A stretch of 64,000 bases of DNA, taken from positions 281,288,346-281,352,345 of the forward strand of contig OY856186.1 in the NCBI GenBank assembly GCA_963693315.1, read 5' to 3'. The DNA comes from Diogma glabrata. Its lineage: Eukaryota > Arthropoda > Insecta > Diptera > Cylindrotomidae. The position numbers and the translations under genes were made by a program. The stretch's first letter is position 1, and every line of letters starts with the position of its first letter. This document shows positions 21,953 to 35,040 of this stretch, one piece after another. The notes below the pieces were generated by a model. That model had not been told where the DNA came from, searched no databases, and saw nothing but the letters and a program-made list of their open reading frames with translations.

Positions 21953-22915
21953 AATATTAATTTACAGCTTAAAACCAAATAATATTACTTGCAAGAGTTT
22001 TTCATAATATTCCTACTAAATAAATTTTTTTTATTATTTTAAATATCAAATTTGACATTAAAGTCACCAAAAAAATTAAAACATGTATTATTTAATTGTA
22101 CTTAAATTTTTCAAATTTTTTTATCAGAAATTTTTTTTTTGCTATTTTTCGAGAAAATAGAAAATTTTTCTTAAATATAAATATCAAATTTGAGGTCCGT
22201 GACCAAAAAAAACACGACAAAATTACCTGTACCTACTGAAGCGCAGTAAACTCGCATTAAAAATTTATACATTCATCTATACAACATTTAAATTTTAAAT
22301 AAAAAATTTAAATTTTTTAATCGGAAAATTTTTTTTGCCATTTTCCGAGAAAATAGAAATTTTTTTCATTATAAATATTAAATTTGAGATCAGAGACCAA
22401 AAAAAACACTAAAACGATATATTGCATGGTCTTGCAATCATAATTTTCCAAATTTTCCAAATAATTTTCACAGTTTTCCAATACTTTTTAAAGATTTTTA
22501 CTTTTTGAGAGAAAATTCGTTGCCAGCGTACTTAAAAACATTGAAAATGATATGCAACTCGTAATAATACTCTAAAATTGGAAATTCGTTAAAATTTTCT
22601 CGATTTTCCGCTTTTCACGTTATTATTTTGGAAAACTGACGTCGGATTCGTAATCAGCGACCAAAAAAACGTATATGAACCTATTTTCAGGCTAAAAAAC
22701 GTATTATTTAAAAAATTATAAATCGACAAAAATATTTTATTTTGATAAAAGGCATATTAAGGGGTAGTAAAATAAGGGAGGTCGACCACCAACTTTTTAT
22801 GACCGACGAATGATCCTGAGGGTATAAATAACATGTTATAAAAGAAAATTTTCGATTTAAAAATGTAGTTTTCATTATAATTAATTGTATGTTGATTCCC
22901 CCTTCACAGACCGTA

Positions 22916-23237
22916 CTAGAAGTAAGAAAGCTATTCAAGCAACAATTTCATAATAAGTTTTGACATCAATGTAAGGACGAAGAAGAAACCAGAATTTTGT
23001 TAAAACTTATTTCTGTTAGATTAGTTTGAACTTTTAAAATATATTATAAAATATATAAACATATATTTATAGTATTAAAAGTTTTCAAAATATAATATTA
23101 AAGAGTTTTAAGTAACAAATAAAGCTTGATTGTTAAAAATAATCAATATCACGACGCTTACATTTACATAATTTTGGATCGTTTAATATATTGCAGTGTC
23201 TATCCGAACTTATACTTCTCAGGTATAAAATAACAAG
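22916..23237. other. AT-rich spacer, nothing recognised
   Basis: Short stretch between the composite element and the heptamer satellite. No gene is seen. Confidence 0.4.
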
Positions 23238-25204
23238 ACACAAAAAACAAAACACAAAAAAATAAACAAAACATAATACAAAATACAAAATACAAAATAC
23301 AAAATACAAAATACAAAATACAAAATACAAAATACAAAATACAAAATACAAAATACAAAATACAAAATACAAAATACAAAATACAAAATACAAAATACAA
23401 AATACAAAATACAAAATACAAAATACAAAATACAAAATACAAAATACAAAATACAAAATACAAAATACAAAATACAAAATACAAAATACAAAATACAAAA
23501 TACAAAATACAAAATACAAAATACAAAATACAAAATACAAAATACAAAATACAAAATACAAAATACAAAATACAAAATACAAAATACAAAATACAAAATA
23601 CAAAATACAAAATACAAAATACAAAATACAAAATACAAAATACAAAATACAAAATACAAAATACAAAATACAAAATACAAAATACAAAATACAAAATACA
23701 AAATACAAAATACAAAATACAAAATACAAAATACAAAATACAAAATACAAAATACAAACTACAAAATACAAAATACAAAATACAAAATACAAAATACAAA
23801 ATACAAAATACAAAATACAAAATACAAAATACAAAATACAAAATACAAAATACAAAATACAAAATACAAAATACAAAATACAAAATACAAAATACAAAAT
23901 ACAAAATACAAAATACAAAATACAAAATACAAAATACAAAATACAAAATACAAAATACAAAATACAAAATACAAAATACAAAATACAAAATACAAAATAC
24001 AAAATACAAAATACAAAATACAAAATACAAAATACAAAATACAAAATACAAAATACAAAATACAAAATACAAAATACAAAATACAAAATACAAAATACAA
24101 AATACAAAATACAAAATACAAAATACAAAATACAAAATACAAAATACAAAATACAAAATACAAAATACAAAATACAAAATACAAAATACAAAATACAAAA
24201 TACAAAATACAAAATACAAAATACAAAATACAAAATACAAAATACAAAATACAAAATACAAAATACAAAATACAAAATACAAAATACAAAATACAAAATA
24301 CAAAATACAAAATACAAAATACAAAATACAAAATACAAAATACAAAATACAAAATACAAAATACAAAATACAAAATACAAAATACAAAATACAAAATACA
24401 AAATACAAAATACAAAATACAAAATACAAAATACAAAATACAAAATACAAAATACAAAATACAAAATACAAAATACAAAATACAAAATACAAAATACAAA
24501 ATACAAAATACAAAATACAAAATACAAAATACAAAATACAAAATACAAAATACAAAATACAAAATACAAAATACAAAATACAAAATACAAAATACAAAAT
24601 ACAAAATACAAAATACAAAATACAAAATACAAAATACAAAATACAAAATACAAAATACAAAATACAAAATACAAAATACAAAATACAAAATACAAAATAC
24701 AAAATACAAAATACAAAATACAAAATACAAAATACAAAATACAAAATACAAAATACAAAATACAAAATACAAAATACAAAATACAAAATACAAAATACAA
24801 AATACAAAATACAAAATACAAAATACAAAATACAAAATACAAAATACAAAATACAAAATACAAAATACAAAATACAAAATACAAAATACAAAATACAAAA
24901 TACAAAATACAAAATACAAATACAAAATACAAAATACAAAATACAAAATACAAAATACAAAATACAAAATACAAAATACAAAATACAAAATACAAAATAC
25001 AAAATACAAAATACAAAATACAAAATACAAAATACAAAATACAAAATACAAAATACAAAATACAAAATACAAAATACAAAATACAAAATACAAAATACAA
25101 AATACAAAATACAAAATACAAAATACAAAATACAAAATACAAAATACAAAACACAAAATACAAAACACAAAACACAAAATACAAAATACACAATACAAAA
25201 TACA
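23238..25204. repeat. TACAAAA heptamer satellite, ~270 copies
   Basis: Nearly perfect head-to-tail TACAAAA from about 23277 to 25150. There is one substituted unit (TACAAAC at 23753-23759) and one 6-nt unit at 24915-24920. The edges are degenerate (ACAAAAC and CACAAAA variants). Because 7 is not a multiple of 3, long open frames of repeating LYFVFCI-type peptide appear on the minus strand; they are artefacts. Confidence 0.97.
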
Positions 25205-28200
25205 GTGCTCCCTTTAGTGAGTATAATATTAGTTTTATACGTTTCGTTAATTTGTTTTTATAAAAATTAAAGTTAAAACATTTATGTTTATTTATTTTAC
25301 TAATGTTTATTTACTTTAAAAAAAAAAACTTAAAACACCAAATAGCATAATATAGTGAAAAGAACTTCAATTTTAATCGATTAACCTCAGCCCAACCGTT
25401 TACACGTTTTCTTTCAAGTAAATTATGCTGTCCTCTCAATAATAATGCAATAAAAAAGATAAGAGATGTCGGGAACTAACTAACCATTCAACCAACAACC
25501 ACTAACAACAACAAAATCAGTCTTTCTTATCATTTTCATTTCATCTTTTATGAGTTTTCCTAATAAAATACAATGGAATGAAAAATTCTGATTTTCCTTT
25601 CGGTTTTTTCTTCAAAGTACAACAATAAATTTTTTTTTTGTTTTATGATATAGGAATGTATATTAGACGGAAAATAATTTACTTTGACACTTTAACGAGA
25701 GTGTTAATATTAAGTGCCAAGAAAAGTCAAAATGAAAAAAAACGAATGAAAACAATAAAAGACAATTTATGAAATAAGATTTAATGTTGAACAAAATTTT
25801 ATCTAAGGTTTTGGCGCCATAAACTTAGATAATAAAATAGAATTGTCGATTTAACACGGATTTGTATATTCAAGATTAAGGTATACGATTTTAAGGGATT
25901 ACAATGAGGTTACTATAGATAACGTTTAATTTAATTAACTCAACTTATATATCCAGTTCTGAAATCGTAAATTTATCTACATCAAATATGAATTTATATT
26001 GAAAATACAAACACGGAAAAACCGGAAACATAAAAAAATTTACATTTTTGTTTTCATCCTCGTAAACTTTATTCAAACAATCTCACAAAATTTATGCTAA
26101 ATGGAAATAAATTGCTTTTTCATGAAATCTAAATCCAATATGCGATGGAATGAAGATTTGGGAACATTGAAGGTACGTTACCTGGAATTGGAATTTAATT
26201 TCGACGTTTTTTGTTTAAATATAAATCAATCAAGATTCCAAAATCAATTTAGATAACCATCGACATTCGACATCTTTTCGTTTAATTTAAATATTATTTA
26301 AAATGTGTTTGAGTGAACTAAACAATAAAAATTTCCAAAACAACAACCAAGAATAATTGATTTTGTTAATTAAATGGAGCTAATAGGTTCACGTTAGATG
26401 AATAAAATTAAGCAAATATTGCATCTTTCCCCTTCTCATGTTTTTGAATAAACACTTAAAAGACAATAGAGAAAATTAAATCAAATCAATAAATTTTTTG
26501 TAACAGATACGAATCAATTTGGCGATAAATTAATAAACAAAAATTACAGAAAATAACGAAACGAGAGGTTCCAATAAGTTTTCCACCTCTATTTGGTTCA
26601 GATGTTAAAAAACAGTACCAGTGTTACCAGTCATATACACGATCTACACCCATCTACTAACCTGGGTTCTCATCGTTTCTCCCTAGTAACCATTCATTCT
26701 ACAATACATTATAAAAATATGAACTTGATTATTACATCATCACACTCAACCTCATTTTTATTAAAACATAAAAAAAGTTTAATAAACATCAAAACTCATC
26801 ACTTTCACAATAAAGTGTTTCTAGGGCAACAACATTTCATTTTAAATTTTAATTTTTCAAAAAATCACTGAAGCAAAAGTTTAAATAAATTTTTTTTTGT
26901 TTCGCTTCAAAACATTTATTTTTTGTTAAATTTTGTCGAATGGTTGTGAAATATGATTTGGTTGGGTGAATATTTTTATTTTCCTTTTGCAAAAAACATT
27001 TTGAGTTTGTTTTGTTCACTTTATCGTTAATATGATGATACATATATCATTTAATTATGATTATGTATCTTGAAATAAATTGGAGATATGGTTTCCTAAC
27101 GCTACTTAAATGAAAGAATTAACGAATTTTTTTTCCTCACATATCATTTAACAGTTTACTAATCGCATATCAACCAGCACATACCACAATCGATAAGTTT
27201 AATGAAGTAAAAATAATAAGTTCAAGATCATATTCACATATATGATTTAATACATTATTTGAAAATCATAATTTTTAAGGTTAGTCAGCAGTAAGACTTT
27301 GTGCAAAATATTTCCTTGTTATATCAAACTTTAAAAGATTTAATAAAAAATTGAGTTTCTCCCTAAAAACAATCGAATAAAAGGAAATGACTCGTTTTTT
27401 TATTGTTTTACATTGTTTGTATTCGAATTGTTTCTATTTTTGAAGAAAAGCAAAAAATTTTAATGGTTGGCATCAATTGGTTTGAATAAATGAAGGCGCC
27501 TGGTTATTTCCTATTAAGTTTTTATAGTTTTAATATATTTTAAAGTGTTTTTTTATTGAGCTTATTTTATTTTTATTTATATAAATGTATTTGTAAAATA
27601 AATTTCTCCATGCTTATAGCTCCTCAGTAGAATGAATATCCAAAATGTATCACATCTGTGGATAAACTTTCGGCAATCAAACCCACTTCAAAAAGAAAAC
27701 TTGAACGAACAACGAACTTCAAGTGAACAAAACTTTTATTATTATTACGTATATTTTGGTAAAATTTTAGTTTTCTTCACACACACATATATACCAACAT
27801 ATTACAAACTTGAACTCTCAACAAACTTAATAATATTAATTTTGTACAAAATAAATATTAGAAGATTAGAAGATGGATGATTGAATCTTATGTTGATTTA
27901 AAAAGTTTTTCTTTTGTAGGTTTACTGTATTTTATTTAAATAAATTTTGTTTTTTGTGTTGATAATAAATAAGATAAACAGTTTAAGTACACTTCATTTC
28001 ATTTTGTTTAGATTTTGAGGTTAGAAAATCATATTTTATATTGATTTTTTTGGAAATTTTAGGATGAGTTACATGGCTTGGAATTTAATAAAAAATTTTT
28101 CAATATATGTTCAATATTCATATACCGATATGTTTGATAATCTAGTAGATGGATTGCGAAATACAAAGCAGTTGTTAACAAAAAACCGTGTCAATGTTTA

Positions 28201-29429
28201 AACTGGTTAGACAATATTTATTTGAACATTTGAAAATTTAGCAATTTGGTAAGAAAGAAGAAAGAGAATGAAAATTGTGAATTAGAAAATATTAATTAAT
28301 AAAACCTAATTTTTGAACATGTTGCTATGACAGTACAGAATTGTTTAATAAAATTAACTATACACAACGTACAATATAGTTTTTTCTTTAATTAGACTGA
28401 AACACTTTATACAGTTGGTAAAACGATAGATAGTGTTAAACGGAAAACAATATTGTTAAGAAGAGGAAAAAAATAACATAAATCAATAAACGAGCGCTAA
28501 AATCGAAAAACGCTGTAGACAAATTTGAATTTTTTTAAGATACATATTGTTTATAGAAAAAGCTAAGAAATTCTAAGAACTCCGTTTCTAAGTTTAATTC
28601 TATGGATAAAGTTTATCAAAATCTTGCCTTTAATTCTGCTATTCCAGCACACTATAACTACCTTATCAACATTTAAATGTCTTCATTTCATGCTTTTATA
28701 ACTAAATAGTATTCTTACGATGCCAATAATAACACCTATAAAACAGTAGTTTTTGGCTAATAAAAGAAGAAACAAATAAAAACGCTAGGTAGTTTCTATC
28801 CTATAGATAATATATCTCTATTGAAGTGGAAACTTGTAGGGTATGCTGGGAATTATCGCTCAAGATTAAGTAGTTTCGTTTCAAATAGTTCAAAAATTTG
28901 ATTGTTATCAGGTTGAAAAGATAATTCCAATACAACTTTTCTTTAATCATATTCGAAAGACTGTTAGTTTGCTCCATGCAATAACTATAGTTTAAAAAGT
29001 ATTGACCAAACTGTTAACAATTTTAAAATGTGGGCAAGTGAACATCTTGCTGCAGTAAAACTAGGGTACACGTCTTCAGCTTTTTACAACTTTTAACAAC
29101 CGAGACTCTATAAACAATCTATCCATCTAACATTTTTATCCTAAAGGTATAAAATTAGATATTTTAGAACTTTAAGAGATTAGAAAAGGACTTTTATTAT
29201 TTTTTTAAATTATAAGTGAAGACAAAGATACATTTTAAATTCTAGGTTCCATAACAATATGCGTATTCCCAGTTTCGTGTCATAATTTTTTTTAAATGAA
29301 AACTTCTTTAGGTGCACAACACAATCGCACAACATTTTGTATGGGGATAAATTTATATATTCAAATAATCATCATCCTAATTTATTTAAGTATAAAATAC
29401 TTATATTCGGTCGTAACGTTTCAAATTGC
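25205..29429. other. AT-rich DNA, nothing recognised
   Basis: No domain-bearing frame, RNA gene or strong repeat is seen. Short frames (for example 26593-26871 and 27632-27880) have low-complexity composition and no recognisable domain. Confidence 0.4.
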
Positions 29430-29490
29430 AATATGGATATCGCGATCGACTGAGACTCTATAGGTCGAGAGTTCACTTCCTGACGTTTTA
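29430..29490 (+). repeat. tRNA-like SINE head (remnant)
   Basis: GGATATCGCGATCGACTG followed by GGTCGAGAGTTCACTTCC resembles A-box and B-box order and aligns with the minus-strand copy at 9835-9895. Confidence 0.4.
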
Positions 29491-30649
29491 ATTTTTATTA
29501 AATACCATTAGAATTATTGTTTTTTTATTCATGAATTCGTAAAAATCATAAAACTGTCTTTTTACAAACTTTAAATTGATCGATAATGAGAGTTTTTTAA
29601 AGTTATTGCTACTGTCTTTTTCCGTTTCGTTCCAATTATTATCATTTCGATATTAACAAGAAAATTAATTATATTTTTGGCAAACAGTGCTAAAAATAAT
29701 AAAATATTGGTTTTCCCATCATTATTTTCCACAATTTCATTCCGTGAAATTCAATAAAGAAAATAAAAACTACTAATTGAGTATGTACATACTTCTCTTT
29801 CAATATGAGTTGGCATCTTTATCAAAAAAGACAGATTTAAACACAGCTTAAGGCTGCAGACAATTTACGGTATTTAAATGTATTGGTTATTGCTAGTCTT
29901 TTAGTATAGTCTGACGTCAATGCGAAGTAAAATTTAGAATGCATTCAGGGGATTTTTACGACATCTCAATATTTCTTTACTCTAATTATCTCAACGAAAT
30001 CTCAGTTTTATGGGGCTATTCTGTTTTTTTGTACCTTGTGTTGTTGTTTTTTTTTTAATCTTTTTCTATTTTCTATTGGTGATTATTCTACCGTTTTTGA
30101 AGTGAAAACTTCTTTCGGCGCGAAAAATTTATATATTCGAGTCATCGTCACGCTAAATAAATATTAAATATAAACTAAATATTAATAGAGAGTGAGATAA
30201 ATTGTAATAATTTGTTTTTTGCTTATTTCTTATTCTCATTTTCTAGATTTATAATTTGTTTTCTTTTTATTGAATTTGATTTTGTTTGTTCGGTTTAAGT
30301 GTGGTACAGTAAGTAAAGATTTTGTTGTATTTTTAATTAAATAAAAAAAAATTGTGTTTGTCATATTTGTGTCTTTTTTTATACTTTTTAACAAAAAAAA
30401 CGCAATTGATAGTACGAATAACCTAAGCCCTGAAATTAATGATAATATATTATAAATAATTTTACTCTCGTTTTCTTGATTCATATTTTGTTTTTTTCTT
30501 TTTTATTGAATTTGATGTTTTTCTCAGTTAATAACAGTGTGGCAGTGTGGTAAAGTAAGTAAAGATTTTGTTGTATATAGACGATAAAAACACAGCTATT
30601 TCACAGTTTTAAGTGTTCATTTCTGTCACCAGTGTGACTGTCTTCCTTT
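29491..30649. other. AT-rich DNA with a ~275-bp local duplication
   Basis: Positions around 30240-30330 and 30485-30575 share a TTTTTATTGAATTTGAT block and GTAAGTAAAGATTTTGTTGTAT. No gene is seen. Confidence 0.4.
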
Positions 30650-30870
30650 TTTAAATAAAATTGGTTTTGTAGTAGGAATTACAATATGAGTCACAACAAC
30701 ACATAAAAACCTTTTTAGACCAACCTTTTAAGACCACTGGGCATTTATTCAAATTTTTTTTAATTAGTGTCGAGATTGAATTCATAAAGTATATGATTTA
30801 GTGCCGAGATGAGACTCTCGGCAGTAATCCAAGGGATAGACAATTAACACTCATAGTATTCAGTTTTTTA
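30650..30870 (+). repeat. R540 dispersed repeat, 5' fragment
   Basis: GGAATTACAATATGAGTCAC, then ACACATAAAAACCTTTTTAGACC match the head of the most complete family copy at 52320-52935 (minus strand). The downstream part has diverged. Confidence 0.6.
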
Positions 30871-31021
30871 AGAAATCTCAGGGTTAATTCAATTTTTTTT
30901 AACTAGCGCAGGCAAATGAATTTTTTCACGGAACGGTTGCCGTTTGACTCTAATTGGCATTTGTTAACTTTTTTTTACCTCGACCAGCGCAGACTCGATT
31001 TGCATCAGAAAAAGTAAATCT

Positions 31022-31400
31022 TCATCTTCCCCAAAAATTTTGTTTTTGTAATCGTGGAAATAAAAAAATGAATGAAAACCTAACACCAAAAATGCTATGG
31101 AAAGAATTGCCTAACTTTAACCGACAGAACAAAGTTGTATTAAAATAATTTGCCTCTACCTTAAGGAGATGGAATACCACATCGATATTATTTACTGGCA
31201 ACAATCCCAAACACAAAAAATTCCCATAGATCTCCATAACAGCTTTATTGTTGCACAAAGATGTAACAAATCCAGGAATTTTACTTGCGTTGCGTTTCAC
31301 CGCATGGCAAAAGTGAAACCAATATGCATATAAGTTTGCCTGCGTATGCGTATAATGCAGAGTGCATAGCACATTCATATGGAACGATTTACCCTCCAAA
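31022..31400 (-). pseudogene. MULE-type transposase-like fragment
   Basis: A minus-strand open stretch of ~125 codons carries WFHFCHAVKRNASKIPG and, 20 residues on, FLCLGLLPVNNIDVVFHLL. This resembles the segment after the second catalytic aspartate of MULE/FLYWCH-associated transposases in insects (a WFHxxQAxxRK pattern followed by LALAFLPxxxI). Neither the catalytic aspartates nor terminal repeats are seen, so this is a remnant at best. The assignment is from motif memory and is tentative. Confidence 0.4.
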
Positions 31401-32059
31401 CTATAAAATATAAATTGATTAAATTTTCACCATAACTTAATGTGATTTCCATGAAACACAAATCGTTTATATTATTTTATTATAATTTAATGAGATATAC
31501 CTGAAACTATTCGTGTTGATGCATTGAAACAAATGTTTATAAAAGGTTTCCGTTTTTCTAACAGCTTTCATTAGCACAAAAACGAATGGTATTGTCTGGA
31601 AATATTTAAGAATTTAGGTATCGCACATAATCTTAAAATTTTTCAACCACTTATTACCACTTTCATATATTCGATATGAATTGAACCTACTTCCTCATAA
31701 CAATAAGGTCCTTTAATATTCAATAAATTATTAATATTGCGAACATATTTAAAAGTAATAAACTAAAAGATGAATTTATTTATACAGTGAAACGTTTTAT
31801 ACGGTCAGATATTATTTATGAAATGATCTTAAGTTGTTTGATAGTACGGAATGAAGGTATGATTAATGTTATGACTGTTTGTTTTTAGATTTAAAAAAAA
31901 TGTCCACTGATCAGATTTTTGTTAGTCGTTACAACCACATAAATTGACATTCTGGTCATATTCATGACTATGCAAACTTTCCACAAATTTTTTTTTTATA
32001 TTGGAGGGTGCTGAAATTGAACTAATTAGTTAGCTAATTCGAGTAGCACAGCAACCTAG
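31401..32059. other. AT-rich DNA, nothing recognised
   Basis: No gene or strong repeat could be supported. Confidence 0.4.
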
Positions 32060-32990
32060 AGATCTATTGTGCTTCACCCTGATGTTGTTATAATGCAGAT
32101 GATGTCGATGTTGGATCCGAGACCCTTAACATAGTTAATTAGCTGGATTAGACTAATGTTTTTTTGTAGAGGAATTACTAGTCTCCCTTGACTGAGTTTG
32201 ATGTATCTGCGCCATGCAAGTTCAAAGCAGGTGCAGATAATTTGTTCCATGGTTTCTGCCTCCGAGTTGCAGAATCTTCATCTGTCGGAGGCAGCAAGGC
32301 CTAATTTGTTAAGGTTGTGATTTATCGGACCTTGTATCTTCACGCACCATGTTAATATCTTCAGAGACTCTCTCTCAAGATCGATTGTTTTAAAAAGGGA
32401 GACAGGGAAGTTGCCTCAAATCTTTTTTGAGTGCAGTAGACCTTCCCGCATACAACATATTTGTTTATTTTGTTCCTGTTCCTAGCTTTGGATAACGCAC
32501 TCGAGTGAACCCTAGGTTAATCCAAAGCACGATTCTGGACGAATGAACTCTGTAGTAGCGTCGTTCTTGACTATCAAGTCTGCTACTACATTGCTGTGTA
32601 TTCCTTTGTGACCAGGTACCCACACAAGTGTAACTCGGTTAGTTTCTGCAACTTTCTGTTGATTTGGTAGCATTCTCATACTATCTTTGAATCCAATCGC
32701 GTCAACTTCAGAGCTAAGAGCGTCGCCTGATTATCAGAAACCATGTATATATCTGTGTTGCTGTATTCTCTTTTATCACACAGCATTGCACAGTAGTTGA
32801 TGGCAAAGATTTTGGTTTTAAGTCCTGTTGCCGAGATACCCAGGGCTAACACCCGTTAGGTACTGAGACCAAACACTCGTATACCAGTGCCTTCATTGGT
32901 TTGGGATCCATCCGTATACCAGATGCTGGCATTGGATGGTAGTGTTTATAAATAGCTCTCGATTATTTCCCTACCACAACCACTACGAGT
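32060..32990 (-). pseudogene. Non-LTR retrotransposon ORF2 fragment: RNase H domain and C-terminal zinc-finger region
   Basis: On the minus strand a decayed frame begins near 32960 with SNASIWYTDGSQTNEGTGI, the first catalytic aspartate of RNase HI. It continues with the MVSDNQATLLAL region (third acidic position) and NRVTLVWVPGHKGIHSN near 32650-32590 (the conserved VPGHxGI motif). Further on, about 32330-32180, is GLAASDR followed by FCNSEAETMEQIICTC, the zinc-finger-like tail seen after RNase H in I/R1/LOA-type elements. Several stops and frameshifts are present. The RT domain is absent from the window. The segment is visibly GC-richer than its surroundings. Confidence 0.75.
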
Positions 32991-33394
32991 CCAACCTCAA
33001 TGTAAAGCTGTGGCTAACATTAATACTTTACCCCATAGGAGCCAAGAACGTCGATTGGATCACGCTTTCGGCTTAAGCCTCTCCTATTTACCAGTGAGTT
33101 GGTCCAACTGGATCGACCGGTATGTATTTGGTATTTTATTATTCGAGCGTTGAACATGCGCATTTTTTTGATTCTATTGTTTTCAATTGAGAACTAAAAT
33201 CTTTTTGTTGATTATTTTTATATAATACAATCAAAGGTTTTAAAAATGCATTAAAACAAGTTATTGCATAGTTCAATGCAATCAAATAAATTGATTTATT
33301 GTATCATTGAGTTTTTTAATTGATTTATTGAATCAAAACACTTTGTGCAACAGAATAAAATTAACAACCTTCCACTTTATTCTGTTAAATATTC
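32991..33394. other. AT-rich flank, nothing recognised
   Basis: The first ~130 bp may still belong to the RNase H-bearing element. The rest shows no gene. Confidence 0.35.
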
Positions 33395-33790
33395 GTTATT
33401 ATGTAAAATATTTGTAAAATTTGTATATTTCACCAACAATTATTCTTCACTTTAATAAAAAACTAAAACTTGAATTAAATTTTAATACTTTTTATTATTT
33501 CTCGTGGTACTACAAAGCCTGCAGATGATCTTATACAATCGGTTTCAATCTTCTAAAGATCATCCATAGGTACAATGCAGCAATGCAGCATGTTGCAAGT
33601 TGTAGCATACTGCAACATGTTAGTTTGCTGTATTGTACCTGTAAATGATCTCTAGAAGATTGAAACCGGTGATACAAAAGAAGGTATACATAAAATTTAG
33701 AATTTAATTCAAGTGTGAGTTTTTTTATTAACATGAAGAATAATTTTTGGTGAAATATACAAATTCTACAAATACTTTATAATGTATGAT
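33395..33790. repeat. ~395-bp fold-back element
   Basis: The left half (AATTTGTATATTTCACCAAC, TTATTCTTCA, then CGGTTTCAATCTTCTA and GATCATC) is repeated inversely in the right half (GATCTCTAGAAGATTGAAACCG ... GAAGAATAA ... GGTGAAATATACAAATT). It folds around TGTTGCAAGTTGTAGCATACTGCAACA near 33610. The arms are imperfect. It is a probable MITE; no clear target duplication was found. Confidence 0.65.
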
Positions 33791-33837
33791 TTTTCACGTC
33801 ACTCCAAAAAAATATTAATATTATTAAATTAAATTTT

Positions 33838-34230
33838 GATTTAAATAAAAGGACCACCTTTTACTAGTAGAAATTACAGATATCACAAGAACACATAAAA
33901 ACCTTTTAAAATATCGGTACAAAAACAACAACTGAGGTTTTGATAAACCCCAGATTTTTTTAGTTTTTTTAGAAGAATTAAATTCTGTAGTGATTTAGAA
34001 ATACGCACGGTCTTCCTCAATGATATAAAAAAAACCATATATTTATATAGTTATATTTAGCCGGATTTCTCCGAGCAAGCAATAGTGTTCCACTATCCAG
34101 ACTATCACCTTCGCTAGTCATATTTCACTGCTATTGTCAGTGGTATGTGACATCTCACGTTATCTGATGTGTAAATAGTAGGAACTGGAGTACACTGGAT
34201 TGTCACACCCACAGATCCAAAAAAAAAATA
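33838..34230 (+). repeat. R540 dispersed repeat copy
   Basis: It starts with AAATAAAAGGACCACC...AAATTACAGATATCAC and CACATAAAAACCTTTTAAAA. It ends with TTTCACTGCTATTGTCAGTGGTATGTGACATC and GATTGTCACACCCACAGATCCAAAAAAAAAA, i.e. an A-rich 3' end as in a retroposon. Confidence 0.65.
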
Positions 34231-35040
34231 ATTATACATCAACAATGAAATCCAAAAATTTAATCTGTCGATCAAAAAAGATAGATCCTGTCCTGTTTAA
34301 TGGCGAAGATTGCATTTCTATCTCTGTCATATCAAAACGTACATCCATCAACTATACAATCAATTATTTCTTCCGCTCCACATCGTTTCAAAAAAATTAA
34401 AAAGTTTGGCATAGTAATAAAAAGTGCAACAAGGCCTAACAAATAGCATACATGCTAACGCGAAAGTCAAAGAAGACCACAATTAATTAATTTTTGAACA
34501 ACCGTATGATCCAGTTTTGCCATTATTGAAATAAAAAGAACAAATACAATAATTAATAGGATGACGAATCATACTATTGTATCGAGTTCAAAACATATTT
34601 TGCTGCTTGTGTAATACAACAGATTAATAAACTCGTAATTTGCATGAATATTCAAATATTTTTGTCTCATACAAAAATGTACTTAATAAAGTACTTAAAC
34701 ATTTGTTAATTAACAACAATTGATTGACTTTTGAACTCATACTGTTGCATCGCTGTTTTTACACTCTTCTTGGCGTTCAACCTGAGCGTTGATAATGAAT
34801 ATTAATAGAAATAAAACAAGTATCGAGTTTTTAGTATATTGTTCCCTTTTTTTAAATTTAGTAATTTGTAATACAGCCGGTCGTAACAAAGCGCTGCATT
34901 ACGGGAACGTCATATTTGCCGGAATTTATTAGTGAAAACAAGTAATCTTGTTAAAAAATAAGTAATATTATGATGGCATGGAGGGATCCGTTTTTGTTGA
35001 TTTGTACATTTTTACTTTTTGTCTACGGGTACAACAACCC

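Larger units (their letters stand above)
7584..22913. mobile_element. 15.3-kb composite element with ~1.06-kb terminal inverted repeats
   Basis: The left arm (7584-8640) is matched in reverse complement by 20190-22913, from the outer end (CAGTCTGTAAAGGGG on the left, CGGTCTGTGAAGGGG on the right) to the inner boundary near 8640/20190. The dinucleotide TA borders both outer ends (7582-7583 and 22914-22915), consistent with a TA target duplication. Removing a later insertion from the right arm makes the arm lengths agree (about 1057 and 1072 bp). The 11.5-kb interior holds an R540-type repeat, a cysteine-rich pseudogene and a complete Gypsy-type element. No transposase was recognised in the ~3.1 kb of interior not explained by the Gypsy element, so the superfamily is unknown. 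An alternative is an inverted segmental duplication of ordinary repeats, but the matched TA-flanked ends favour a transposon. Confidence 0.6.
20190..22913 (-). repeat. Right arm of the long inverted repeat, interrupted
   Basis: It is the reverse complement of 7584-8640 in two blocks, 20190-20305 and 21953-22913, separated by the insertion at 20306-21952. Relative to the left arm there is a ~13-nt length difference near the outer end (about 22885-22898). The short frame at 22708-22938 is not a gene. Confidence 0.75.

Noticed and set aside
7584..22913. Maverick/Polinton identity for the long-TIR element
   Set aside because: No protein-primed DNA polymerase, retroviral-type integrase, packaging ATPase or capsid gene belongs to it, and the flank is TA rather than 6 bp.
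23133..25198. Very long minus-strand open frames encoding repeated LYFVFCI-type peptide
   Set aside because: A stop-free 7-nt repeat reads open in all three phases on one strand; this is a satellite, not a gene.
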